From Bacteroidales bacterium (GTDB taxonomy: Bacteria; Bacteroidota; Bacteroidia; Bacteroidales; UBA932): 64,000 nucleotides of DNA. The notes under the pieces are model-generated. The model had not been told where the DNA came from, did no database searches, and saw nothing but the letters and a program-made list of their open reading frames with translations. Made by a program: the position numbers and the translations under genes. Shown piece by piece: positions 43,779-51,926 of this stretch. Numbering within the stretch: position 1 is the stretch's first letter; every line of letters starts with the position of its first letter. Location of the stretch: positions 1-64,000 of the forward strand of contig JAFRVZ010000023.1 of the NCBI GenBank assembly GCA_017438265.1, read 5' to 3'.

Positions 43779-45522
43779 GGCCTTCCGCAGGGATGCCGAC
43801 CGTCATCTCGCAGGCGCCGCAGTCGAAGCCGAGCGGGAACCGGCGCCCGTTGTTCACCAGGAACAGCGGCCCGGTCGGCGCCGCCCCCTGGCGGCTCGGG
43901 CAGAGGCCCAGCTCATACCGGATACAATACTTGGAACGCATCAGCTCACCCTCCCGGTGGCCATCCTCATCAATTCTTTCATTCTGCCCATTCATTCGCC
44001 CGGTCATCGGGAGGGTTTTGCAGGGCATGCTTTCCAGCCGGTCGCCGAGTTCGCGGCGCAGGCCGTTGATCTGCGCGGCGCCGAGCAGCGGCAGCGGGCC
44101 TTCCGGGACGGGAGCGTCCAGCCGGAAGGCGTAGTGGAGGTAGTGCTTGGAAAGCTGGCTTTCCAGCAGGGAGGCCATCCGGGCGCGGTCGCGGGCGGGC
44201 TCCGCCCCGGCGAGGACGGCGGACACGGTCCGCCCGTCCCCGCTCCGGGCCTCGGCCGCGAGGACGCCGTCCCCGCGGACCGAGAGCCGCACGGCGACGG
44301 GAATCACCCGCCGCCCCGCCGCGCCCTCCAGCTCCTTCTCGAAGGCGGAGTCCGCGTTCCGGTAGAGTTTGCACCCCTTCTTCAGGCCGGAAACCGGCTT
44401 GGCGAGGATGACGTTGCCCCGGCAGATGTCGCCGCGGAAGCCGACGATGGCGTTGCCGGCGATGGCCGAGAAGCCGTCCCCGTTGCGGAGGACGAGGTCC
44501 GGGGCCGCCGGCGCGACCGTGATCTCCACGGTCCGCGCGTCCCGCGGCCGGACTTCCCGCACCGTCCCGATGTATTCTCCCATCGATTTCGGCGCATCCA
44601 TCGACGACCACCGGCCGCGTTCCCCGTCGAGGTACAGGGACGTGTAGCCCCGGTTGAAGGTCTTGTCCGGCGCCGGGACGAATCCGCCCTCAACGCGGCC
44701 GAAGGACGCGCGGCGGTATTCCGCCGGCCGCGCCGCCACGAGTCGGTCCAGGGCCTCGGAGTATGCCCGGACGGTATTCTTGACATAGGAGGCGTTCTTC
44801 AGCCGCCCTTCGATCTTGAAGGAAACGATCCCGGCCTCCGCCAGCTCCCCGAGCCGGTCGATCAGGTTCAGGTCCTTCAGCGACAGGAGCGCCTTGTCCC
44901 GCACGAGGACATTGCCCGCCGCGTCGACGAGGTCGTAGCGGGAGCGGCAGGCCTGCATGCAGTCGCCGCGGTTCGCGCTGCGCCCGCCGATATACTCGGA
45001 CAGGTAGCATTCGCCGCTGTAGCCCGTGCAGAGGGCGCCGTGGACGAAGACTTCCAGCTCGCAGTCCACCGCGGCACGGATGCGCCGGATCTCCGCGAGC
45101 GACAGCTGCCGCTCCAGGACCAGCCGGGAGAATCCGCGCACGGCGTAGGCCTGCGCGCGCTCCGGCGTCCGGATGGCGCACTGCGTCGAGGCATGGAGCG
45201 GCACCGTGATGTCCTCCCAGTCCGGGATCGCGGCGTCGCGCACGATGAAGGCGTCCGCCCCGGCCTGCTGGACTTCCAGCATCAGGCGGTGGAGCGCATC
45301 CCGCTCCTCCGGAAAGACGAGGTTGTTGACCGTGACGAAGATGCGGACGCCGTAGCGGTGGGCGTAGTCGCAGAGCCGGGCGATATCCCCGACCGCGTTG
45401 CCCGCCGCCTTCCGGGCGCCGAAGTCCGGCCCCCCGATATAGACGGCATCGGCACCGCAGTCAACCGCTGCGATGCCGATGTCTCTGTTTCTTGCCGGAG
45501 CAAGCAGTTCCAGCTCCTTCAT
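43771..45522 (-). CDS. U32 peptidase-family protein (TrhP/YhbU type)
   Basis: A 583-residue protein. MKELELLAPARNRDIGIAAV and GADAVYIGGPDFGAR start the barrel domain; EVFVHGALCTGYSGECYLSE is the U32 signature and is followed by GDCMQACRSRYDL, giving the Cys cluster of the family. A long C-terminal extension (about 300-583) carries further beta-barrel domains and a Cys-containing end (GFDCGACEMTVG). Relatives with this full length take part in prephenate-dependent tRNA hydroxylation (TrhP) or in ubiquinone hydroxylation; historic collagenase annotations are doubtful. It stands alone. Confidence 0.88.
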   Translation of the reverse strand: MKELELLAPARNRDIGIAAVDCGADAVYIGGPDFGARKAAGNAVGDIARLCDYAHRYGVRIFVTVNNLVFPEERDALHRLMLEVQQAGADAFIVRDAAIPDWEDITVPLHASTQCAIRTPERAQAYAVRGFSRLVLERQLSLAEIRRIRAAVDCELEVFVHGALCTGYSGECYLSEYIGGRSANRGDCMQACRSRYDLVDAAGNVLVRDKALLSLKDLNLIDRLGELAEAGIVSFKIEGRLKNASYVKNTVRAYSEALDRLVAARPAEYRRASFGRVEGGFVPAPDKTFNRGYTSLYLDGERGRWSSMDAPKSMGEYIGTVREVRPRDARTVEITVAPAAPDLVLRNGDGFSAIAGNAIVGFRGDICRGNVILAKPVSGLKKGCKLYRNADSAFEKELEGAAGRRVIPVAVRLSVRGDGVLAAEARSGDGRTVSAVLAGAEPARDRARMASLLESQLSKHYLHYAFRLDAPVPEGPLPLLGAAQINGLRRELGDRLESMPCKTLPMTGRMNGQNERIDEDGHREGELMRSKYCIRYELGLCPSRQGAAPTGPLFLVNNGRRFPLGFDCGACEMTVGIPAEGPR

Positions 45523-45532
45523 CGGGCGAAAC

Positions 45533-46468
45533 TTACTTGCTGAGCGCTTCGACCTGCTGCTTGGCCTGGGCGCCGAGGGAGGCGTCGCCCGTGACCTTCT
45601 TGTAGTTTTCCAGGGCCTTGGCCTTGTTACCGGCCTGCTGGTAGAGGGCGGCGACGGTGAAGGTGATGGCGGCGGCGTTCTTGGCGGTCGGGCTGAGCTC
45701 GATATACTTCTCGAAGTTGGCGATCGCGTCGTTGTTCTTCTTCAGCTGCTGGGCGGCCTGGCCGGCGACCAGGAAGGCCTGGGCGTTCTAGGCATACTCG
45801 TTGACCTTGACGGCGGCGGCAAACGCGTCCGCATATTTCTTCTCCTTCAGGGCCGCGGCGGCATCCTTGAGGTAGAGGTTGGCGATCTGCTTCTTGGCGG
45901 TCGCTTCCTGGCCGTTCGCGGCGGCGGCCTCGAAGGCCTTGATCGCGTCGGCGGTCTTGCCGGCACCGGTCAGCGCCATGCCGAGGCGGAGGGCGGCCAC
46001 GCCGTTGGCGGGATCAGCGTCCACGATGGACTGGTAGGCGGCGACTGCGCCGGCATAGTCCTTCGCGTTCAGCAGGGAAGCGCCTTTCTGCATCATCACC
46101 TGCGGGATCAGGCCCTTCGCTTCTTCGATCACCTCGTCGGCGCTGAACTGCTCGGCGAGCTTCACGGCGTCCTGGAGCTTTGCGACGGCGTTGTCATATT
46201 CTTCGGCCTTGATCAGGTCCTTCGCGATGGAAAGGCCGATCGTCGGGATTACGTTCTTGCAGTTTTCGACGATTTCCGCACCCTCGTCGCCACAGGCCTG
46301 GGCCAGTTTGAGGGCGTTCTGGAATTGCGCGAGCGCGGAGGCTTTTTCGCCGGCGGAAAGCGCGCTAGCACCATTGTTGTAGGTTTCGGTAGCCTGTGCG
46401 AGGTCCTGGGCGGACATCAGTCCGACGGAGAGGACGAGCGCGGAAAGGGTAAGCAAAATCTTCTTCAT
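45533..46468 (-). pseudogene. Exported TPR protein interrupted by an in-frame TAG
   Basis: The frame starts MKKILLTLSALVLSVGLMSA (signal peptide) and runs 226 residues of TPR-like helices (ASALAQFQNALKLAQACGDE, YDNAVAKLQDAVKLAEQFSA, YAGAVAAYQSIVDADPANGV) to TAG at 45788-45790. The same frame then continues for 84 codons to TAA at 45533-45535, giving NAQAFLVAGQAAQQLKKNND, AIANFEKYIELSPTAKNAAA, ITFTVAALYQQAGNKAKALE and ENYKKVTGDASLGAQAK, clear TPR sequence with normal codon use. Full length would be 311 residues. The break is a single substitution: a recent nonsense mutation, a sequencing error or readthrough. A 226-residue product would still be exported. Confidence 0.85.
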
Positions 46469-46529
46469 ATCGACTGTTTTATTGGTTTTAATCCGATTCG
46501 CTGAATTGCAAAAATACTAAAAAACTTTT

Positions 46530-46537
46530 TACTTTGC
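46530..46537 (+). promoter_or_regulatory. -7 box immediately before the M16-like gene
   Basis: TTACTTTG is one mismatch from TAnnTTTG and ends 8 bases before the ATG at 46546, predicting a nearly leaderless message. Confidence 0.4.
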
Positions 46538-46545
46538 GTAAGACT

Positions 46546-48180
46546 ATGGGAAAAAGGCTGTTGTGCATACTCTTCTTCGGCATAGGTCTCTTACGGGCCC
46601 AAACGCCGGAGGAACTCCTTTTCAAAATATATGCCGAAGAGCTGGAAACGGTCCGGCAGTCCCGCCTGGAATACGTTTTAAACACGCACGGCATCGTTGA
46701 TTTTGAAGGGGAGGGCGCCGCTGCATTGGATGAGGCGGTGATCCGCGACCTGGACCGCGACGGGGCGACGCTGCAGGAATACCTGAGCGCCCGGAGCTTC
46801 GCGACCCGCAATCCCGATTTCCGCAAATTCATCTACGCCCACCGCCTCCCGGACGACCGCGAGCTCGCCCTCTTCAACGGCTACGTCGCCGCCGAGCTCG
46901 TCGGCATCCCGATCGTGGACGGGGCGGCCATCCTTTTCCCGGAACCGCCGGAATACCCGCTGGACCGCAAGGAGCGCGTGAAAGTCCGTGCGGAGGCGCA
47001 GGACCCCGTCACGGGCGGAAAGCTCTGGACCTTCGCCAACGGCGTGCGCGTCGTCTACAAGAAAGCGGACACGAAGGGCCGCTTCAGCTACGGCATTTCC
47101 CTGCGCGGCGGGGAGAGCGTGTTCACGGGCGACCTGCTGGCGTATTTCAACGCAGGCGGGCTGAAGTGGTACGATTTCCGGCGGATGCTGGCGCTCGGCG
47201 GCATCGAGATGGACTCGGCCGTCAGCATCTCCGACCTGCGGATCACCGGCTCCGCGCCGACGGAAGGGCTCCCGCTGCTGCTCGCATCCCTCGGGAACCT
47301 CGCGAAGACCGGAACCCTCGACCGCGACGCGTTCGAGCTCTACCGCCGGCGGGAGCAGCTGCGCCTGTCGCGGGAGCGGAACCTCGACGCGGTCGTGGAC
47401 AGCCTGATGCGGCCGGGGTATGCCTTCTCGGAGTACCGCTATGCCAGCCAGCTGACGGACGATACCTATGAGAAGGCCGTGGCGTATTACGGACGGCAGT
47501 TCTCCCGGTTCAACGACGGGGTGATCGTCTTCATCGGCGACCTCGACGAGGAGGCCCTGAAAAAGGCCCTGGGGCAGTACCTGGGGAGTTTTCCCGTGAG
47601 CAAGTCCTTCTCGGTCCGCCCGCAGGTCCAGTACAGCCTCGGCGCGGGCTGGAATACCTTCACGGTCACTGAACCGACGGCCCACCCGAGCGTTTCGGTC
47701 GCCCTCTCCGCCGTGACCCGCATCACGGCGGACAGCTACGTCGCGTACGATTTCCTGAAAGTCGTGCTGGAGCGGGAGCTGCAGGCGCGGATGGATCCGT
47801 ATGACATCAAGGTGTCCGTGGGCGGCCTGCGGGAGGTGTTCCCGCTGGAGCGGATCAGCGTCGTGATGACCTTCACGGGGATGGATTCGACCTCCGACGC
47901 GTTGAAAGTCATCTACCCGGCGGTCCAGAGCCTGATCGAGACGCCGGTGCGTGACGACCGCATCAACCTCTACAAGAGCCACCTGTCCCAGCGCTACGCG
48001 GACGAGCTGAACGACCCGGCGACGCTGATGGGCTATGTCTTTGCGCGCTATTCGGAGAACAAGGACTTCATCGGCGGCTACCAGGACCGGATCAAGAAAC
48101 TGTCGGCGAAGACCGTCGTGGACATGCTCTCGCAGCTGTGCCTCGGCCTCCGCATCGAATACATCGTCAGGAATGGGTAA
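46546..48180 (+). CDS. M16-like (insulinase-fold) exported protein without the zinc motif
   Basis: ATG 46546 gives a signal peptide (MGKRLLCILFFGIGLLRAQT) and 544 residues. Residues of about 150-540 resemble the two-domain insulinase/processing-peptidase fold: FANGVRVVYKKADTKGRFSY, ISLRGGESVF, FIGDLDEEALKKALGQYLGS, FPVSKSFSVRPQ, YPAVQSLIETPVRDD. The HxxEH zinc motif is absent, so it is probably the non-catalytic partner type. The N-terminal 130 residues are helical and unassigned. It overlaps the start of the DUF3109-like gene by 8 bp, so the two are coupled. Confidence 0.75.
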   Translation: MGKRLLCILFFGIGLLRAQTPEELLFKIYAEELETVRQSRLEYVLNTHGIVDFEGEGAAALDEAVIRDLDRDGATLQEYLSARSFATRNPDFRKFIYAHRLPDDRELALFNGYVAAELVGIPIVDGAAILFPEPPEYPLDRKERVKVRAEAQDPVTGGKLWTFANGVRVVYKKADTKGRFSYGISLRGGESVFTGDLLAYFNAGGLKWYDFRRMLALGGIEMDSAVSISDLRITGSAPTEGLPLLLASLGNLAKTGTLDRDAFELYRRREQLRLSRERNLDAVVDSLMRPGYAFSEYRYASQLTDDTYEKAVAYYGRQFSRFNDGVIVFIGDLDEEALKKALGQYLGSFPVSKSFSVRPQVQYSLGAGWNTFTVTEPTAHPSVSVALSAVTRITADSYVAYDFLKVVLERELQARMDPYDIKVSVGGLREVFPLERISVVMTFTGMDSTSDALKVIYPAVQSLIETPVRDDRINLYKSHLSQRYADELNDPATLMGYVFARYSENKDFIGGYQDRIKKLSAKTVVDMLSQLCLGLRIEYIVRNG

Positions 48181-48787
48181 CAGCGCCTTCGGAACCATCA
48201 TCGAAATCGGCAACATCCTCGTCTCGGAGGATGTGGTTTTCGAATGTTTCAGCTGCGACTATGCCGCCTGCAAGGGGCAGTGCTGCATTTCCGGGGACGC
48301 CGGGGCGCCGCTGAAGGAGGAGGAGCTGGAGTGCCTCGAGCGGGGGTATGACGCCTATGCGCCGCTGATGCGCCCGCAGGGCAGGGCCGCCGTGGAGGCG
48401 ATGGGGTTCTTCGAGGTGGACCGCGACGGGGACCTGGTGACGCCGGTGGTGCCCGTGACGCACGAGTGTGCCTATGCCCATTTCGAGGCGGACGGAAGCT
48501 GCCTCTGTGCCATCGAGCGCTGCTTTTTCGCCGGGAAATGCAATTGGCGGAAGCCCATTTCCTGCCGGCTGTACCCGATCCGGGTCACGCCGCTGACGGG
48601 GGGCGGGCTCGCGCTGAACCTCCACCGCTGGGACATCTGCCGCGATGCGTATGCCAAGGGCAAGGAAGAGGGGACCCGCGTCTATCAGTTCCTGCGGGAA
48701 CCGCTGACGGAGGCCTTCGGGGAGGAGTTTTATGCGGCGCTGGAGGCGGCTGCGGCTATGCTTCTCCGTCCGGATTCCGGAATTTGA
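48173..48787 (+). CDS. DUF3109-like cysteine-rich protein
   Basis: A 204-residue cytoplasmic protein starting MGNSAFGTIIEIGNILVSED. Ten or so Cys residues occur in motifs FECFSCDYAACKGQCCISGD, THECAYAHFEADGSCLCAIE, RCFFAGKCNWRKPISCRLYP and WDICRDAYAKG. This pattern fits DUF3109 (related to YkgJ-type zinc or iron-sulfur proteins). A metal cluster is likely but the function is unknown. Its start lies inside the end of the M16-like gene, and its last 32 bp overlap tail to tail with the membrane protein gene on the opposite strand. Confidence 0.85.
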   Translation: MGNSAFGTIIEIGNILVSEDVVFECFSCDYAACKGQCCISGDAGAPLKEEELECLERGYDAYAPLMRPQGRAAVEAMGFFEVDRDGDLVTPVVPVTHECAYAHFEADGSCLCAIERCFFAGKCNWRKPISCRLYPIRVTPLTGGGLALNLHRWDICRDAYAKGKEEGTRVYQFLREPLTEAFGEEFYAALEAAAAMLLRPDSGI

Positions 48788-49229
48788 ATTCCAGCCCGTA
48801 GACGATCTGCGTCACGTCGCGGGTCAGGCCCTCGACGGAGAAGCCGGCGAATTCCCGCTCCAGGGAGATCCGGTCTTCCCAGATGCGGAGGATGCGCTTC
48901 AGGAGGGAACGGGAGACGAAGGTCAGGTTCTCGCCTTCTTCCTTTTCGAGCCGGTAGCCGTGGTCTTCCATGTAGCGGACGACGCCGTCGCGGATCTCGG
49001 CATAGCTGCCGGGGATATGGGCGGCGCGGCGGGTATAGCCGACGCGCGGATAGACCAGCGCGATGAGGAAGAACATCCCGAGTATCATCCAGACGGACTT
49101 CCAGCCGTTGCGGAACATGACGTCGACGTCGCTGCTGACCATTCCGAGGGCGACCAGGACGGCGAGGAGGAGGACCATCAGGATGGTGATGTAGACGAAG
49201 TACTTGAGGGCGCGGACAATGTATTTCAT
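48756..49229 (-). CDS. Membrane protein of unknown function
   Basis: A 157-residue protein with two hydrophobic segments (YFVYITILMVLLLAVLVALG and SVWMILGMFFLIALVYPRVG) followed by a soluble domain of about 95 residues containing beta strands and basic patches (SYAEIRDGVVRYMEDHGYRL, ENLTFVSRSLLKRILRIWED, LTRDVTQIVYGLEFKFRN). I recognise no family; proteins of this layout are common, unnamed, in Bacteroidales. It stands alone on the minus strand with an overlapping convergent neighbour. Confidence 0.7.
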   Translation of the reverse strand: MKYIVRALKYFVYITILMVLLLAVLVALGMVSSDVDVMFRNGWKSVWMILGMFFLIALVYPRVGYTRRAAHIPGSYAEIRDGVVRYMEDHGYRLEKEEGENLTFVSRSLLKRILRIWEDRISLEREFAGFSVEGLTRDVTQIVYGLEFKFRNPDGEA

Positions 49230-49297
49230 AGAAACAAATATAGGCTTTCTGCACGAAATTTGCTACTTTCGTATCGGAATTCTTAAACGACTGAATT

Positions 49298-50206
49298 ATG
49301 ACTGAAGATCCGCTTGAGAGGCGCGACCGTGAAGCGCGCGAGAAAAAGGGGAATCCGCTGAAAATAACGATGTATGCGCTGATTGCCGTGGCTGTGCTGC
49401 TGGCAGGGGCGCTGGCGTTTATCTGGACCTCGAAAGCCTCGCTCGTCCGCGACCTCAATGAAGAAAAACAGGACCTGACGGAGCAGATCATTGCTCTGCA
49501 GGGTGACTACGAGAGCCTGTCCTCCGACTACGATACCATCAATTCCCAGCTCGACTCCTCCCGCGAGGAGGTTGCGCAGCTGGTCGAGCGCATCCAGCAG
49601 ACCGAGGCGACGAACCGCGCCAAGATGCGCCAGTATGAGAAGGAATTAGGCACGCTGCGCAGCATCATGCGCAATTATATCGTCCAGATCGACTCGCTGA
49701 ACGCGCTGAACCACCAGCTGACCGCCGAGGCGGACGCGGCCCGGCGCGACGCCGCCGCGTCGCGGCGCGCGAACGAGGCGCTGACCCAGCAGGTCGAGAG
49801 CCTGAGCGGCCAGGTGGCCGCCGGCTCCGTGCTGAAGGCCCGCGGGCTGCGCCTCGAGGCGTACAATTCGTCCGACAAGGTGACCGACCGAAGCAGCCGG
49901 GTCGTCCGGATGATGACGACGCTGAGCCTGGTCGAGAACGACCTGGCGCCGAAGGGGCCGGTCGTGGTGTATATCCGGGTCAAGGATCCGGACGGCATCC
50001 TGCTCGTGAACAGCCGCCAGATCTCGTTCACCAGCGGCGGCGAGACGATGATGGCGTCCGCTTCCCGCGAGGTGGACTATGAAGGCAAGGAGGTCGAGAT
50101 GAGCATCTACCTCAACGACATCCCCCAGTACGTCAAGGGCATCTACACCGTGGAGGCCTGGACGGAACAGGCCCTCCTCGGCACGGCGGAAGTGCTCCTG
50201 CGGTAG
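49298..50206 (+). CDS. Membrane-anchored coiled-coil protein
   Basis: A 302-residue protein. A basic cytoplasmic N-terminus (about 20 residues) leads into one membrane helix (ITMYALIAVAVLLAGALAFI), then a long coiled coil (about residues 50-175, rich in Glu/Gln/Leu, e.g. LNEEKQDLTEQIIALQGDYE), then a compact beta domain (GPVVVYIRVKDPDGILLVNS, REVDYEGKEVEMSIYL, GIYTVEAWTEQALLGTAEVL). No signature of a chromosome-segregation ATPase is present. The function is unknown; an envelope spacer or scaffold is plausible. A TACTTTCG box occurs upstream near 49260. Confidence 0.75.
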   Translation: MTEDPLERRDREAREKKGNPLKITMYALIAVAVLLAGALAFIWTSKASLVRDLNEEKQDLTEQIIALQGDYESLSSDYDTINSQLDSSREEVAQLVERIQQTEATNRAKMRQYEKELGTLRSIMRNYIVQIDSLNALNHQLTAEADAARRDAAASRRANEALTQQVESLSGQVAAGSVLKARGLRLEAYNSSDKVTDRSSRVVRMMTTLSLVENDLAPKGPVVVYIRVKDPDGILLVNSRQISFTSGGETMMASASREVDYEGKEVEMSIYLNDIPQYVKGIYTVEAWTEQALLGTAEVLLR

Positions 50207-50222
50207 CTCGGGGGCCCGCCCG

Positions 50223-51509
50223 ATGATTTATCTGCACGTTCCTTTCTGCAGAAGCTTTTGCACCTACTGCGGCTTCCATTCCCGGATCTGTTCCGGGGCG
50301 GAGTCGCCGCAGGTGCAAAACTTTATCCGCAGCGTTTGCGCTGAGGCCGCCGCCCGCCGCGCCGAAATCGCCGCCGCCCGCGCCGCCTCCGTCCACACCC
50401 TCTACCTCGGCGGCGGCACCCCCTCCCTCCTCTCCCTTGACCAGCTCGCTGCTATCGTAGATGCCGTTACTGCTGTCTGCCGCGGAGCGAAGGAATCTCT
50501 TTTCGAAGAATTTACGATGGAAGTGAACCCCGACGACATCGTCGCGGGGGGCGTCGGGTACGTCCGCGGCCTGCGGGCCCTGGGCGTCAACCGCATCAGC
50601 ATGGGGGTGCAGTCGTGGGACGACGGAATCCTGCGCTGGATGAACCGGCGGCACGATGCCGCGGGCGCCCGCCGCGCCTATGAAATCCTGCGCGAAGGCG
50701 GTATCGAAAATAGTAGCCTCGACCTGATTTTCGGCCTCTCGCAGCTGTCGGAGGCGGCTTGGGCGGAGACCCTGCGGCAGACCGTCGCGCTGCGGCCGGA
50801 ACACATTTCCGCCTACCAGCTGTCCGTCGACCCGGACAGCGCGCTCGACGGCCTGGTCCGCGCCGGCCGCTATCGCGAGGCCTCCGACGCCGCCGCGGCC
50901 CGGCAGTATGCGATTCTCTGCGAGACCCTCGCCGCCGCCGGCTACGTCCACTACGAAGTCTCCAACTTCGCCCTCCCCGGCCGCGAGGCCGTCCACAACA
51001 GCGCCTATTGGCGCCGCCTCCCCTATGTCGGCCTCGGCCCCGCCGCCCACTCCTTCGACGGCCTCCGCCGCACCTGGAACGCCGCCGCCCCCGACTGGAA
51101 CGCCCCCGATTCCGCGCCCGGCAGACACAATTCTGCCCAAAATGTGTCTTCCGCCCCCGATTCCGTGCCCGCCGGCAGCGTTGTTGACGCGGAGGCGGGG
51201 GAGACCCCGCAGCGCGGGAAGCGCCATTTCGCCGGCGGCAGCGAAACGCTGACTGTCGCGGAGGCGCGCGAGGAGGCCATTATGCTCGGCCTCCGCACCG
51301 CCGCCGGCATCCCCGCCGCCCTCCTCTCCGCGGCGTCCGGCGCTTCCGCTGCCTCTGCCGCCGGCTCCACCGGGTCCGCCTTCGTCCTCGCTCCAGCGGC
51401 GGAGCGGCTCCTCGCAGAGGGCGCGCTGGTCCGCCTCCCCGGCGACCGCCTCCGCATCCCGGAGTCCCGCTGGTTCGTCTCCGACGACATCATCTCCTCC
51501 CTCCTCTGA
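50223..51509 (+). CDS. hemW: HemW-type radical SAM protein (heme chaperone/CPO-III family)
   Basis: A 428-residue protein; the usual length is about 380. The radical SAM triad is Cys9-Cys13-Cys16 (PFCRSFCTYCGFHS), followed by LYLGGGTPSLLS, FTMEVNPDDI, RISMGVQSWDDGILRWMNRR and NSSLDLIFGLSQL, and HYEVSNFALPGREAVHNSAY, all HemW-typical. After this core, an inserted Ala/Pro/Ser-rich stretch (about residues 290-345) contains an inverted repeat at DNA level, and the Ala-rich C-terminus (LLSAASGASAASAAGSTGSA) is also expanded. HemW delivers heme to respiratory targets. It begins 16 bp after the coiled-coil gene. Confidence 0.92.
   Translation: MIYLHVPFCRSFCTYCGFHSRICSGAESPQVQNFIRSVCAEAAARRAEIAAARAASVHTLYLGGGTPSLLSLDQLAAIVDAVTAVCRGAKESLFEEFTMEVNPDDIVAGGVGYVRGLRALGVNRISMGVQSWDDGILRWMNRRHDAAGARRAYEILREGGIENSSLDLIFGLSQLSEAAWAETLRQTVALRPEHISAYQLSVDPDSALDGLVRAGRYREASDAAAARQYAILCETLAAAGYVHYEVSNFALPGREAVHNSAYWRRLPYVGLGPAAHSFDGLRRTWNAAAPDWNAPDSAPGRHNSAQNVSSAPDSVPAGSVVDAEAGETPQRGKRHFAGGSETLTVAEAREEAIMLGLRTAAGIPAALLSAASGASAASAAGSTGSAFVLAPAAERLLAEGALVRLPGDRLRIPESRWFVSDDIISSLL
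51123..51149. repeat. Short inverted repeat in the hemW insertion
   Basis: AGACACA (51123-51129) and TGTGTCT (51143-51149) flank 13 bases. It is translated in frame (RHNSAQNVSS) inside a region absent from typical HemW. Confidence 0.6.
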
Positions 51510-51594
51510 TCACCCCGGCCGCCTCCTGCCCGCCCCCGGCCTGCCTCAGGCCCGCCCCATCCACCCTAGTCCCGCAGCGCCATCCTCCGCCGCC

Positions 51595-51772
51595 TGAAGT
51601 GTTGTTCCCGTCCGGGGAATGGGGACGGGGGGGCGTTTTTGGGGGTGAAGTGTTGTTCCCGTCCGGGGACTGGGGACGGGGCGGACGTTTTTGGGGGTGA
51701 AGTGTTGTTCCCGTCCGGGATATGGGGACGGGGCGGACGTTTTTGGATTCCTTCGCTTCGCTCGGAATGACA
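51595..51772. repeat. Three tandem hairpin units plus a dispersed repeat before the rSAM/lipoprotein genes
   Basis: The gap 51510-51926 has no credible gene. Units of 51-52 bp start at 51595, 51646 and 51698, each reading TGAAGTGTTGTTCCCGTCCG, then a GGGGACGGGG segment that pairs with CCCGTCC (7-bp stem), then GGACGTTTTTGG. Directly after the third unit, 51746-51772 is a dispersed repeat copy (GATTCCTTCGCTTCGCTCGG then AATGACA). 51773-51880 shows nothing further except T- and G-rich sequence. Confidence 0.9.
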
Positions 51773-51884
51773 GGGAGGGCTGCGGGCGGAATGACAGGGA
51801 AATTGCGTTTTTTTCGGGAGGGGCGTGTGAAAAAACGGGGGGTGGTGTGTCTTATAGGTGAATGGTGGTTTTTTATGCAACGAA

Positions 51885-51898
51885 TTTGGTAGTTTTTG
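51885..51898 (+). promoter_or_regulatory. Possible promoter for the rSAM/lipoprotein cassette
   Basis: TAGTTTTTG at 51890-51898 resembles the -7 box with one extra base, and TTTG at 51885-51888 lies too close to act as its -33 box. The first lipoprotein ATG is 28 bases downstream. This is a weak call. Confidence 0.25.
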
Positions 51899-51926
51899 CA
51901 TCTATTTAATTGGACTGTATTGCGTG

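Noticed and set aside
45788..45790. Reassignment of TAG to a sense codon
   Set aside because: TAG is the natural stop of several intact genes in the window, including gdhA and the beta-barrel gene at 16046.
51566..51901. Minus-strand open frame of 111 codons over the tandem hairpin repeats
   Set aside because: Its peptide is just the translated repeats (GREQHF units, CHSERSEG), with no support as a gene.
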